Part shown: positions 47,745 through 59,643 of the stretch, piece by piece
How positions within the stretch are numbered: the stretch's first letter is position 1
Layout: each line of letters begins with the position of its first letter
Assembly (NCBI RefSeq): GCF_041296265.1
Contig: NC_091695.1
Coordinates: forward strand, 13,127,001-13,191,000
Length of the DNA stretch: 64,000 bases
Direction: 5' to 3'
Source: Equus caballus
Taxonomy: Eukaryota; Chordata; Mammalia; Perissodactyla; Equidae
Notes under the pieces: generated by a model
The model's database searches: none
What the model saw: the letters and a program-made list of their open reading frames with translations, nothing else
Told to the model about the DNA's origin: nothing
Translations under genes and position numbers: made by a program

Positions 47745-49369
47745 GATTCCTGGTTTGATAGCACATAACTTCTATAACATTGTCTAGGAGGAAATAAAAC
47801 CCAGAAGAAAAGGTTCATTTCCTCGGTTGCTTTCAGTTCCACTGACCTAAAATAGGATGTTCAAAAATCAATTTATTTTCTTTATATTCTGCCTTATAAT
47901 TTTACAATGAAAATTCTAAGAACATAGAATCTATTTCTATATACATTTTTAAAGCTATTATTATTACTCATTAGCCATGAAACATCTGTGCTGATTTAAA
48001 GACAACTCATCTATCTTCTTACCCTCTCTTTACTCATTAGCATTCATAAGAAGAATGTAAATGACTAGAGTATGAGCAGGAAGGACATTCCTATATACTT
48101 CAAAATCAAGTTTGTTAGCTTCTTTTGACTATATTCTTTTCCAGTTTCTGACTGCATGGGGCCACTGCTACGAATGGTAGGCAGGCTTGTTTTAGATAAC
48201 ATGCTACGTCTCACAAATAAGTGGAATAATCTCAGAGGAATTAATATGAATAAGGACATAGAAGGCCAGAGATGAAATTGTGTGTTCAATATGACTGGAA
48301 AGGTGATATAGACCTGAATACGGAAAGCATTGAAAATGAGGCAAAAGCCTATTTCAATTATCCTAAAAAAATAGCTCTGATTACACGTCTTAATTACTCA
48401 AAAATCTTTAATGGCTGTCATTAGCATACCACGAAATCTGAGAGAATCATGGCATAGACACCAAGAAGGATACAACAGGTAATGACAGTGTTACTGAAAG
48501 CTTGACCTGAGAAAATAGAAGAGGATGCTTAGGTAGGTCTGGAAAGTATTACTGGAAATTGGCAGACAATACCACATGGAACTTTGAAAGAAAAAATTAG
48601 AGAATGGATATGTTTGTGATTTAAAATGTTTGCTTTTAAAAATTTCTTATTGCAATTTAAAATAAAGTATATAACCAGCAACACAGTAGGTCTCAGCGCA
48701 AATAGAGGAGCTAATGCAATTTGGTAGAATTTTTTATGGCTGATAGTGGACATGTTGGAAAAGGGAGACAATGGAGAAACTGAAGGCTGAAGATAAAATT
48801 TTAAAAACTGTAAACACAGAGATGGCAAAATGAGAGAGAGGCATGAGAAGCAACACAGAGGCAATATCCTCTAGTGTAGTGTTGGGGATAAAAGGAAAAC
48901 TACAGTCTTAAAACAGAGGGTTGTCCCTCATTGGAAAAAATGCAAATTGATTGAGAAACATATTAGGAATTTGTGTTACGAATATTTAAAAAGATCTTGA
49001 AATAGAAGAAAATAAATACGGTATCATCATCTAGGTTTCTAAAGTTGTGGTTTCTAAAGTTTGCAAGCCTAACCACACCAATGTCCTCCAGATGTAAATA
49101 TTAGCCTAAATGACTGTTTAAATATTTCATAAGAACTGAAAGCTTAACGTGTTCAAAATATCACTTTGAGCATTCCATTTTAAACCATGTCCTCTAATAT
49201 GCCACAAATGTCATGATCATTGACCCGGTTGCAAAAAAATCACTAATGTCTTTCTGTATCTAGCACCATATGTCATTCCTTCATATGTCTCTCATATAAT
49301 TAATAATATTAATTATGCTGAAGATGTTATCTTGTATCTGTTCCCAACAGTTCAATGTACCTTCTTCTA
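47745..49369. other. Intergenic, no gene recognised
   Basis: AT-rich unique-looking DNA. The 111-residue minus-strand frame at 48,529-48,864 has no recognisable domain and low-complexity composition. No repeat I can name. Confidence 0.4.
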
Positions 49370-50105
49370 TCTCCAGCATCTTCGCTTTGGCCCAACTCAA
49401 CATTACCTTTCAGCAGGAATCGTATAACAACTAACTGACTCATTTTTAAAAAAATTTTACTCATGATTTATGCCTCTTTCCAATGCTATAATTCATTATT
49501 GTCATAAAAGCAAGAGTAATCTTTTTAAAACTTAAAACTGATCATGTTTACCTGTCTTAAAACTTATTAACGTCTAACAATTTACTTTGAATAAAATCTA
49601 AATATTTATTGTGACCTACATTATCTGATTCTAGAAATTCTCCACTTCCCCATTATTATCCATTCACATTGATCTCCATTAAGTTCCTCCTCAAAAACAA
49701 ACAAACAAAACCTCCATTATTTCCTACTCCAGAACAGCATTTTCAGGAAATACACTCCTGTCTGGAATCTTGGAATGTTCTTCCCATGATTTATTAAATA
49801 GTTGGCTCCATTCCATTCTTTGAGTTGTAGCTCACATGTCACCCTCTCAGAAAGGCCTTCCTTAACGTGCCAGGTGAAATAATTTTCTCAGGTTACCCTG
49901 ATGCATCTTTTTGTTAAAGTTCTTTATTATACTTACTACAATCTACAATTGACTTGTTTACATGTTTCATTACCGGCCTTTTGTTTCTTCCTTATCATTA
50001 ACATAGAATGCCCATGAGGTGAGGGATGAGTAACTTATCTGAAGCATGAGTATTTCCTGGCACAAATAGGAAATCAGCAGATACTTGGTAAATGAATAAA
50101 TAGGA
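49370..50105 (+). mobile_element. L2 LINE 3' region
   Basis: An L2-like series in order: 'gtaatctttttaaaacttaa' with 'ctgatcatgtttacctgtct', 'tgtgacctacattatctgat', 'tgtagctcacatgtcaccct', 'cagaaaggccttccttaacg', 'catgaggtgagggatgag' and the closing 'cagcagatacttggtaaatg aataaata'. An ancient mammalian LINE remnant of the 3' part only. Confidence 0.8.
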
Positions 50106-50339
50106 GGATGATTCAAAGAAACTCAGGGAAAGAATGTTTGGTGTCAGAAACAAACTGATCTCAAATACTCAGCAATGTTAGAAGTTATTTTGGTCTTATT
50201 TTTTTGATTCTGTTTACAGTTTCCTCCTTCTTTTTTCTCATTGCAGAATAGTTTTCTGTTTCTATTCTATCCTTCTGTAGACGAGATAATGTCGGTAACC
50301 CTGGGCTTTTACAATTCAGATACTCATGATACATACTTT

Positions 50340-50600
50340 AAAAAAAACACTTTATTGAGGTATGATTGACATATAAAAGCTATACATGTTTAATTTATAC
50401 TACTTGATGAGTTTTTAGTTAACTATACATCCTTGAAACCAATACCCCAGTCTATGTCATAAGCACATCATTCATCTCTATAAGTCTCTTCCTGTCCTCT
50501 TTCTTATTATTTTGTGTGTTTTTATACTTAAATTTTTGGTACATGGTAGATCTTATGTTAAACGATGATATATTCTTGATTCTCTGGAACTGATTACAAA
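50340..50600 (-). mobile_element. Old L1 3' UTR fragment, minus strand
   Basis: 'actttattgaggtatgattg' and 'acatataaaagctatacatg' are the reversed 3' UTR of an old L1. The remainder is diverged. Confidence 0.65.
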
Positions 50601-51668
50601 TCTTCAGATAAAAGATTAGGACAGGACGTTTTTGGACCAGGTGCCCCCCAAAGGAACTATCAATTGTGATTAGAAAGAGGCTGCAATTGCCTTATATAAG
50701 AACAGAAGACCATTCTTCAAACAAAAATCTCTAGAAAAATATTCAATCATACTATAATAGCATACAAATTCTTTAGCAAATATATGCAATGTAATTATTG
50801 TAGAAGTCTTTAAAATAAGGATGTTTATTATCATTATAATAATGAAAAATATAAAAATGTGAAAAAAATATCAAGAAACTGTCAACTAAAACCTAAAGCC
50901 TGACTTTTTAAATTAATTTTAAAAATAATTCTATAAAACTATATAAATAAAAAATACTGAGTAATAATAAAGCCACAGTAGAAATGATATGAGGAATTGC
51001 ATTGACTTGTGAGGCAAGAAGGAAAAGTGATATAAGAGAGAAGAAAAAGGAAGTTGTATCCAATAAGGCAAGTGTGATGAAATTTCAAAAATGATAATAT
51101 TTTCACAGATAGTGTTTTAAAGCTGAAAAGAGAATCAATAAACTGAAAAATAGATCTGAGAACATATCTCCATGTATTTTTGTCTGAGTTAATGAAATGG
51201 ATGGTAAGAAAAAGCAGTTAACAGATGTGGACTGTAGAATTTGTTAGTTCAATATACATCAAACAGAATATATAGAAAGATTGAGGAAAGAAAATGGATC
51301 AAGATTGTTGGTATATCATCTATTCTTGAGAAAAAGCAAGAAATCTCAGATTAAGAAATCACACAGCAACACAGAATTAGTTGGACCATACAATTTCTGA
51401 AACCTTTCTCATACTGCATGCACGAGACATAGGAATTGAATCATGGCTTCCATTGTTTGCAAGCTAATAAGATATTCATAATTTAACAAAATTGTGAGGA
51501 AGCAAATCCGTAAAATATGCATGATGCTGAATCATCTATTTAATTTACCTTACTTGCTTGTTCTCTTTACCAAATGATTGCACATTTTTATTTGACCTAG
51601 AGCCCTGAGTTTAATAACTGAGTTAGATCAATACATGATTGCAGAAAATCTCACTCAAGTAATATTCC
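50601..51668. other. Upstream region of the OR8J gene
   Basis: AT-rich, no repeat or coding exon recognised. The OR promoter and 5' non-coding exon should lie in or upstream of here but cannot be placed. Confidence 0.4.
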
Positions 51669-51714
51669 TTGCCATCTAAAAGCAGGCCTAGAAAAAATGC
51701 CTTAAAATTTGTAA

Positions 51715-51738
51715 CCACTTCTTTTCTTCCACAAATAG
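51715..51738 (+). promoter_or_regulatory. Candidate 3' splice site before the OR8J coding exon
   Basis: A pyrimidine-rich run ending 'cttcttttcttccacaaatag' places an AG at 51,737-51,738, 20 bases before the family's usual ATG. OR coding exons are usually joined to 5' non-coding exons at such a site. Inferred from sequence only. Confidence 0.5.
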
Positions 51739-51758
51739 ATGAATTTATAAACTCTTAC

Positions 51759-52697
51759 ATGGCTCCTGGAAATTTCACCCAGGTCACGGAGTTTATTCTC
51801 ACAGGTGTCTCAGACCGTCCAGACCTCCAGATTCCACTCTTCTTTGTTTTCCTGGTCATCTATGGACTGACTGTGGCAGGGAACCTGAGCATCATCACTC
51901 TCACCAGTATTGACTTTCAACTTCAGACCCCCATGTATTTCTTCCTCCGACATTTAGCTATCATAAATTTTGGTAATTCTACAGTCATTGCCCCTAAAAT
52001 GCTAATCAATTTTTTAGTAAAGAAGAAAACCACATTCTACTATGAATGTGCCACGCAACTGGGGTTGTTCTTGGTTTTCATTGTAGCTGAGGTCTTCATG
52101 TTAGCTGTGATGGTCTATGACCGCTATGTGGCCATCTGCAATCCCCTGCTCTACGTGGTGGTGGTATCTCGTCAGATCTGCCTTCTGCTGGTATCCCTCA
52201 CGTACCTCTATAGCTTTTCCACAGCTGTTGTGACTTCATCTTCTGTATTCTCTGTGTCTTATTGCTCTTCCAAAGTCATCAATCATTATTTCTGTGATAC
52301 TGTCCCTCTGTTAGCATTGTCCTGCTCAGATACTTACTTTCCAGAAACAGTAGTGTTTATATCTGCAGCTACAAATTTGGTTTTTTCCATGACTGTAGTT
52401 CTCATATCCTATTCCAACATCGTCTTGTCCATTCTAAGGATACATTCCTCAGAAGGAAGAAAAAAAGGCTTTTCCACATGTACTTCACATATGATGGCAG
52501 TCACAGTTTTCTATGGGACACTACTATTCATGTACGCGCAGCCTCAAACTAACCATTCAATGGATACTGATAAAATGGCTTCTGTGTTTTATACACTGGT
52601 GATCCCCATGCTGAATCCCATCATCTACAGCCTGTGGAATAAGGATGTGAAGGCTGCCTTAAAGAGATTTCTGACAAATCCATGTTCTTTTAAATAA
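51759..52697 (+). CDS. OR8J1: Olfactory receptor OR8J, intact
   Basis: Odorant receptor of family 8, subfamily J, 312 residues. The frame is open 30 codons further up (to 51,669), but the ATG at 51,759 gives MAPGNFTQVTEFILTGVS, matching human OR8J1 (MAPENFTRVTEFILTGVS), and follows a candidate splice acceptor. Motifs are the N5-F-T glycosylation site, GN at 41-42, PMYFFLRHLAIINFGNSTVI from 58, Cys97, [15 protein letters not shown] from 118, the SYCSSKVINHYFCD loop, KGFSTC at 236-241 and PMLNPIIYSLWN at 283-294. The usual Arg of SLRN is Trp. All seven helices are present and the frame is unbroken, so it is probably functional. OR8J3 is the alternative name; the neighbours (OR8K1 before, OR8U after) favour OR8J1. 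An AATAAA overlaps the stop codon (52,693-52,698). Confidence 0.93.
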   Translation: MAPGNFTQVTEFILTGVSDRPDLQIPLFFVFLVIYGLTVAGNLSIITLTSIDFQLQTPMYFFLRHLAIINFGNSTVIAPKMLINFLVKKKTTFYYECATQLGLFLVFIVAEVFMLAVMVYDRYVAICNPLLYVVVVSRQICLLLVSLTYLYSFSTAVVTSSSVFSVSYCSSKVINHYFCDTVPLLALSCSDTYFPETVVFISAATNLVFSMTVVLISYSNIVLSILRIHSSEGRKKGFSTCTSHMMAVTVFYGTLLFMYAQPQTNHSMDTDKMASVFYTLVIPMLNPIIYSLWNKDVKAALKRFLTNPCSFK

Positions 52698-53725
52698 ATA
52701 TGATTTTAGAACTCTATTGTTAAATGAAGAAAGCATTAAGAGAGGTTGCCATTATGTCAGAGAAAGCAAAGATTAGGTGGCTGACTTAGAGGTTTACAAG
52801 AATGTCATAATCTTGGGAATAAAAGGGGTGAAAATTTAGGAAGCAGTGATTTAAAAAATAAACTGAAGGCCTTGGTGTTATGAGGTTAATATAGAAAGAA
52901 AGTATTATTCACTAATTTCGCCAAGTAGTATGCTGGTGGATAGATTGAAAATGATATTTCCAGATATCTGGAGCGATATATGTCAAAAACTACATAAGAT
53001 TTATAGGAGAAAGTATAAATCTTAGTGAATGAAAATGTTAAAATAAATCATTTAAGAGATCAGAGGATCCTAAAATTGAACACAGAAAGTGACAAAACTA
53101 TTTACTGTATTAAAAATACATGAAACAATTTCCATGAAGGGGTGGGACAAAAGGTGCTGACCTAGTAATAATGGAAATGAGTGGAATATGTAAAACTAAA
53201 GGCAAAGTAACTACATGTGGTACTATACTCTAGTTATAAAGTTAGTTCCCATGTGGACATGATTTAACAATTCTGGAACATGTATACTGGAATTAAACAA
53301 CTAAGTAAATGGGTGAAAAATAGTGGGGGCAGGTTTCTCATTGTTGGGGTAGGAGGTTACAAAAGACAAAGACAAGAAACCAGAATGATCCATATGATAA
53401 TGGATAAGTGTCACATACAGAAGCATGAACTCATGCTCAGCATACTATAGATACTGTGGGTTGTAAACAAAAATAGTTATAGATATGTATAGCCACCGAA
53501 GTTAGGATAGGCAGTGTATTTCATTTCTCTGTAAGCTGAGAAGGTCTAGAATCTTGTGAGCATTTCACTAGTAACAAGCACATGTGCTGCCCAGATATTA
53601 GAATCCTATAACATTTTTCAGTATAAGGAACCAGGGCTCCTGTGAAATTTGACTGATACTAGGACTGTGTGAGAAATTTATATGATGAGCAAAGAGCATA
53701 TTACAGTGTCTGAAATTAAGAAAGT
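52698..53725. other. 3' flank of OR8J, non-coding
   Basis: About 52,672-52,970 recurs at 57,785-58,160. The rest, including 'gacaagaaaccagaatgatcc' near 53,370, may be an interspersed repeat that I cannot name. No gene. Confidence 0.5.
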
Positions 53726-53863
53726 ACTTAGAAAGAAAGAGAGGAAGAAAGGAAGAGAAGAGGAAGGAAGGAAGGACAAAAGAGAGAGAAAGAAAGAAAG
53801 GAAGGAAAGAAGCAAGGAAGCAAGGAAGCAAGGAAAGAAGCAAGAAAAAGAAAGAAAGAAACA
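53726..53863. repeat. Purine-rich (GAAA/GGAA)n simple repeat
   Basis: About 140 bp with almost only G and A on the plus strand, producing long lysine/glutamate or leucine/serine/phenylalanine-rich chance frames on both strands. Includes the imperfect unit 'agcaaggaagcaaggaagc'. Confidence 0.95.
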
Positions 53864-55094
53864 GTGATAGTGTATGTCAAAATAACACACGAGCCGAATG
53901 AACATGTTTCCAATGGCCTAAGCCAGACAATTTGAGTAACAAAGTAGACTTTTATAAGTGAATTATTATCCATGGTTTTCCTCCCCAAAACTCAATACCC
54001 CAGTCTAATCATGAGAAAAACATCAGAAAAAGCCCAATTGAGGGATATTTTAGAAAACACTTGATCAGTACTCCTGAAAAATGCCAGTGTCATTAAAAAG
54101 CAAGAAAAATCTGAGAAACTGTGACAGCCAAGAGGAGACTAAGGAAACACGAGGACCAAATGTCATGTTCTCTCCTGGATGTGATCCTGGGTTAGAAAAA
54201 GGTCATTGGGTAAAAAATGAGAAAGTCTGAACAAAGGAGGTAATTTAGTTTATTAAAAACAACAAGAAAATAAATCTGATATTCATCAAATCATTCTGGT
54301 CTCTGAGTCTTACTATGGCATTCCCAGCTTTTCTTCATTATCACTAAATGGACTTTTAATTCAAAACTGAAAATCTGAAAAGTGCACCAATATATATAGC
54401 CTATTCTAGTATTTTATTTAGTGCAAACACCTGAGTCTCTTTATTTGGGAGAAGAATGACAAATGAACAGATTCAGCCATCAGGAAGCATGAATTTGACC
54501 CCTGATAGAACCACATGACATGAATGACATTTTGGAAATTTATTATTTTTTCTCTCTAGGCTTGCATCTTCTCATGGATATAATTATGATATTGTGGTGG
54601 AAATATGGTTTTTTAAAATTATTTTTATATATATGTGTTTGTATATATATATATATATAAACACACACATATATATATTTACCTTTCACAGAGTTTTTTT
54701 GTTCTCAAATTAATCATAAATGTAATCCTAATCAGCATACTCCTCTGGTTGACTGAGGTGGCAGGCATTGCTGAATTGTCTGTCTTACACATTTTTCCTG
54801 ATATCTTTCTCTCAGGACACTCTGCAATGCTCCCTGAGTCTCTCCCATAGAATCACATTCCTGCTCAAAACACTGCCAGGCATTAAGAAATCCTAAAATA
54901 AAAAAGAGAATTCTGACTGCTGGGAAACTTTGAAAGCTCATGATTTGCCCTGCTTGGAGAAAACGTTGTTCTCTTTCAAATTTCTAGGTTTACTTTATCT
55001 TCAGTAATACTTCTATTGGAAAATTGGATTCAGAAAGTTACTTGTTTCTGATCTAAAATTTGATTTCATATATATTGAAGTCGATTTCACTGAC
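53864..55094. other. Intergenic, with a (TA)n/(CA)n tract
   Basis: A short 'tatatatatatataa' and 'acacacacatatatatat' tract lies at 54,625-54,680. Otherwise no named repeat and no gene. Confidence 0.45.
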
Positions 55095-57469
55095 AGATTT
55101 GGGATACCAAGGATTTCATTTTCCTATTGTTACCATAATCAGTTAAGTATGAAAAAAATCTCTAAATACTATAATGCACTTACTTTATTCTCACAAATTA
55201 ATTCAACGTGATAACTCAGTAGGGATTTTAAGATAAATTGCAATGCCCCGATGGCAATCTTTCAGCATAAATGATGAGAAATGTGTAACTGACTTAAAGA
55301 TCTTCTGGGAGGTCTTCTGTTTATTCATGATGCTGTGCACTACTAATCTTGTTTCTTACAAGGGAGCAAAGTGGTGTAGAATTGTAACACAAACTGTGAG
55401 TTGCATATGGACACATGGTTTATGTAACTTTTTACATTAATGTTATATTTTAGGCCTTAAACTATTAAGCAATCACATTTAATTTTTGGAAAAAATATAT
55501 GTACTACTTAATTATAGAGATGAATGTCTTTGTCTAGGAACACTAATCATGCTCCTGTGTTAAGCACCACAGTTATTAATTCACCATCTAATATCAGACC
55601 ATAAGTCATGGCATTTTATAATAAGACACAAGCAGAAATGGGACATTTCATGATTTGTGGTAGATTTGTTTGTAAATTTAATTAAGGAAAGAAAAAAGGC
55701 ATTGTAAATCATAGAATAATTATTGAATATCTAAAAACATAGGGGCCAGCCCAGTGGCACAACGGTTAAGTTCACGTGCTAGACTTTGGCGGCCCGGGTT
55801 TCAGTAGTTCAGATCCACAGGTGCGGACATGTGCACCACTTATCAAGCCAGGCTGTGGCAGGCGTCCCACATATAAAATATAGGAAGATGGGCACAGATG
55901 TTAGCTCAGGGCCAACCTTCCTCGTTGAAAGGAGGAAGATTGGTGGCAGATGTTAGCTTGGGGCTAGTATCCTCAAAATAAATAAATAAGTAAATAGCTA
56001 TAAAAATGTAATTGCTGCCTATATAATTTCTATCTTAATCATAACTCATAGAATGCTATCAGGCTGTCATTTTTATGTATTTGGCGCATTGTATGCCCAG
56101 TGAAATTTTAGTGTCTATGCATTATGTAAAATGAAATGCAATATTCTGACCTTCTCCCCACTATGTTGAAGCCCAGTGTTATAATAGTTGGAAGTTTCTG
56201 TAATAGAAAACTATGTGGTAGATTTACCCAGTAGATATGTTCCTTGTGGATATACATGAATTTAACAAATTTCTAAGAGAAATTTTCTTATCTAGCTATT
56301 GTAAGGAGAAGGGGGATAAAGAGAAATTCATGTTTTCTCTTAACAGTAATATAGAATAAAATGATTTGGTACTGATCCTAAGGGTAAGGAGATTACTACA
56401 TTTTATGTCAGAAAAATCAGTAAAGGAAATGACTTGGAGGGTGGGAGAATTTTCTAAGAGATGGCTACAGGAAAGATATTTATGTGTACATTTATGAAGA
56501 GGACAGAAGTCTAGAGAGGTGTTTCTAAAAATGTGCTTATGCACTGTTAGCATATTTCACAATTTAGTGAATCTTGGCCAGGGTTCCCTTGATGAAATAG
56601 CCTAGAACAGAGTAATGCAGAACACAAAATAGAAAAAATGAAAAAAAAAGGGGAATCCTATGTAATGAGAGGACCCAAGGTATGAGCACAAACCTTGAGA
56701 CTAGAAAATCATTGCCATGTTTTAAAAACTTCTAGAATGCCATAGTGGCTAGAGTAAAGCGATCCAGAGATGTGAAGATGAGTCTGCATTGGAAAACGGG
56801 GCCCTTTGAAATGACAGAAAAAGAACCATCATTCTAGAGTCTTGTTCCATTACAACCAAATGAGTGAGTTTAGGAAAGTCATCAAAACTCTTTGTCAGTT
56901 CCCTATGGCCACTGAGTGTCATCTTTCTGTTGAAAGAATTGTACTGCACACCAAGACACTAGTCAGTAATGTTGAATCCTTTGCCATGGAAGAGGAGCAC
57001 AAAAATCAATAAAACCTCTTTCTTTCACTGGAATGTATTCACTCATGTCTATCTATCAGTAAGTACAAACACACTAGTAAAAGACACTTTTGTCTAATAC
57101 ACTGTTCCTTACTAGTTAAGTTATCTAAAGGATTTTCTACTAAACTCCGCGGAACTTATGGTGAAGAAATGTGAGGCATTCCAGAGAAAACTTTTATTTT
57201 ATCAGTTGCACTAACACTGTGACAAAGCATTTGGTTGATACTTTGCATGGTCTCTTCTTTCTTTTATTACAAAGTTATTGATGAATGCCCCTAGTTTAAG
57301 AATGGACAGTTAGAGCAGAGGCTCTGGTAAACACGGGAACCTCATAGTGCTTTGGAATCTTGTTTCCTGAAAGCACATATAGGAACTCATAAATCCACTA
57401 AAAACAGGAAACAATGAAATTGTGCAGTCTTTTAGTATACATCCACTTGTTAATTAATGTTAAAACACT
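55095..57469. repeat. Local duplication block Y, copy C
   Basis: Matches 41,985-44,265 from 'gatttgggataccaaggatt' onward, with an ERE SINE at 55,742 missing from copy A. The MIR-like piece is near 56,835. No gene. Confidence 0.85.
55742..55995 (+). mobile_element. ERE SINE in block Y copy C
   Basis: 'ggggccagcccagtggcaca' head, A box 'gcacaacggttaagttcacg', 'ctttggcggcccgggttt', 'caagccaggctgtggcaggc', two 'ggaagat' halves, and a tail of (AAAT)n. Copy A (about 42,790) has no SINE at this point. Confidence 0.94.
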
Positions 57470-57784
57470 GATAGCTTTATTCATAATAGTACAAAATGGA
57501 AATATTTCAATCTTTTATCAACAGATAAAAAGGGGAATTATAGTATATAAATGAAATGAAATACTACAAACAGTAAAATGGAACGAACTACCCATACATG
57601 CAACAGCACAGATGAATTTCAATAGCATTAAATAGAAAATAATAAACCAGACATAAATATACTTTATCGTTCATTTATATGAAGGTCTGAAACAGGTAAA
57701 ATGAATCTATGATGATAGAAATCATAGTAATTGTGGCTTGCTATACAGTGTGGGGCAATTTACTGCAAAGAGATGTGGAGGAAC
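57470..57784. repeat. Local duplication block X, copy C (start only)
   Basis: Matches the first 300 bp of block X (39,180 and 44,266), from 'gatagctttattcataatag' to 'tttactgcaaagagatgt'. It then joins OR8J-derived sequence. Confidence 0.85.
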
Positions 57785-58160
57785 ATGTTTCAGACAAATT
57801 TATGCTATTCCTTTAAATCAATGTGATTTTAGAATTCTATAGTAAATAAAGAGAAGGTTAAGATAGGTTGCCATTAGGTCAGAGAAAGCAAAGGGTGGGT
57901 GGCTGACCTATAAGTGTACAAGTATGTGTACCTGCTTATTAAAAGTGGCTAGGATTTGGGAAGCAGTGAATTAAAAAATAAACTGAAGGTCTTGGAGTTA
58001 TGATGTTAATACAGAAACAAAGTATTATTCACTAACTTTGCAAAAGGACATGCAGTTGTCTTGTTTGAAGGAAATATTTCCAGGAGTCAAGAGAGATGTA
58101 AGCTAGAAAATTTTAATAAGTTTGAACACAGCCAAAAAATATAGAGGAGAGAAGTAAGTC
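57785..58160 (+). pseudogene. OR8J: OR8J 3' remnant: last codons and 3' flank
   Basis: 'tttcagacaaatttatgcta' followed by 'ttcctttaaat' corresponds to the final codons of OR8J at 52,668-52,697 (FLTNPCSFK). The match continues through the 3' flank: 'ggttgccattaggtcagaga' beside 'ggttgccattatgtcagaga', and 'aaataaactgaaggtcttgg' beside 'aaataaactgaaggccttgg'. No more than about 10 codons remain; the receptor body is missing. It shows that a second OR8J copy, or part of one, existed here. Confidence 0.82.
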
Positions 58161-59109
58161 GATCTTTCTTATTCTTTAGCTTACTTTTTTCTTTCTTCCT
58201 GGGTATGTTTGGGTGTAGCAGATCACTGCATCTTGAACTGTAATTACAGATGCTTGAAATCTTTTTTATAGCTAAGCTAGTAAAATTAAACTAAGTATAT
58301 TTAAAATAGAACTTCCTAACTCTTTCTTAATATATTTAATTGAAAAACTATATACTACTCATGAATTTGTATTCTGAATCATAACCAAATATGATTGAAA
58401 TTATTTTTATTCCAATTAATATAATTTATATAACTTTTAATAAAAGACCCAGAATATCAGCATAGAATATGCTTTAATTTTGGTTCATATACTTAGTGGA
58501 TTATCTAATGATTTTTATATCATCCTACTCTAGTATGTCTTCTTTATTGTATGTAATAAATATACTGTATTGTGACATTATTAGACACTCAACAGACCAT
58601 GCTTACATAGTTCATTATATTATTAAAGAAAACATTTAATTGTTTTCATAAAGACTATCATTCTGTTTTCTGATAGTTTTTGGTCATTGAGCATACTCCA
58701 AAATCTATTGTACATTTTTTAACAGATAGAGGTAACTAGACTATATCTCAGACTCATCAAATCAGAATCACTAGATACAGGCCAATAAATCCATATTTTA
58801 ACAAACTCCATGAGTGCTTCTGACATTTAGCCTTAGGAATGAGTCTTGACAAATAATCAAAGAACTCAATTAGAAGAGATATATGAAAAAACATATTAAT
58901 ATTCTATGGATGTGTTCACTTTATTTATTAATGTATTCCAGCACTGAAGAACTTCTTCAAGTAGAGGGACTAAATTTTATTCATAGTAATTATGATATTA
59001 GAGAAGAAATGAAACCTACAAGGCAAAACTACAAGATAAAATTAGACTCATAAACATGGAAAAATTGTAATTAAGTTATCCTCAGATTAACCAAAAAAAT
59101 GTTTCAAAC
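58161..59109. other. Intergenic, nothing recognised
   Basis: AT-rich; no named repeat and no reading frame of note. Confidence 0.4.
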
Positions 59110-59490
59110 TGTTTCCTACTAATTCTCTTACTAATTAATTTATCCAAACGGTTTTCTTCTAAATTGTGAAGAAAGAATACGAGGCATCTCAGAGAATGTT
59201 CTTTTTTTAAAATCAGTTACACTAACATTGTGATAAAGCCTTTAGTTGATATTTTCCATTGTCTGTTGGTTCCTCTATTATGGAATTATTGATGAAGGGC
59301 CCTAGTTTTAGAATGCTTCTAATAATAGATGCTTCAATAAGAAGGAAGCCACCATAGCCCTTTGGAATATTCTTATTTCCCTGAAATTAGCTATGGGAAC
59401 TCATGTATCCACTAAAAAATAGGAAAGAATGAAATTATGCAGCATTTTTTAGTATATAGGCTTTTGTTAACTGATGTTAAATCATTGATT
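59110..59490. repeat. Local duplication block Y, copy D (end only)
   Basis: Matches the last 380 bp of block Y (43,890-44,265; 57,095-57,469), from 'ctaattctcttactaattaa' to 'tgatgttaaatcattgat'. It stops where block X would begin. Confidence 0.82.
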
Positions 59491-59530
59491 TTTTTTATTG
59501 TAGTCTAATGTTACAAGAGGGAAATCCCTG

Positions 59531-59643
59531 GGCCAGCCCAGTGGCATGGTGGTGAATTACGCACATTCCACTTTGGCGGCCCCGGGTTTGCTAGCTAGTT
59601 TGTATCCCGGGTGCCAACATGGCACCGCTTGGCACACCAAAGC
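59531..59643 (+). mobile_element. Truncated ERE SINE
   Basis: The tRNA-like half only: 'gggccagcccagtggcatgg', 'cactttggcggccccgggtt', 'catggcaccgcttggcacac'. The second half and tail are missing. Confidence 0.85.

Noticed and set aside
48529-48864. 111-codon minus-strand frame
   Set aside because: Low-complexity translation without a recognisable motif, no start or splice context; within chance expectation for AT-rich DNA.
53598-53988. Leu/Ser/Phe-rich minus-strand frames and Lys/Glu-rich plus-strand frame
   Set aside because: Products of the purine-rich simple repeat, not genes.
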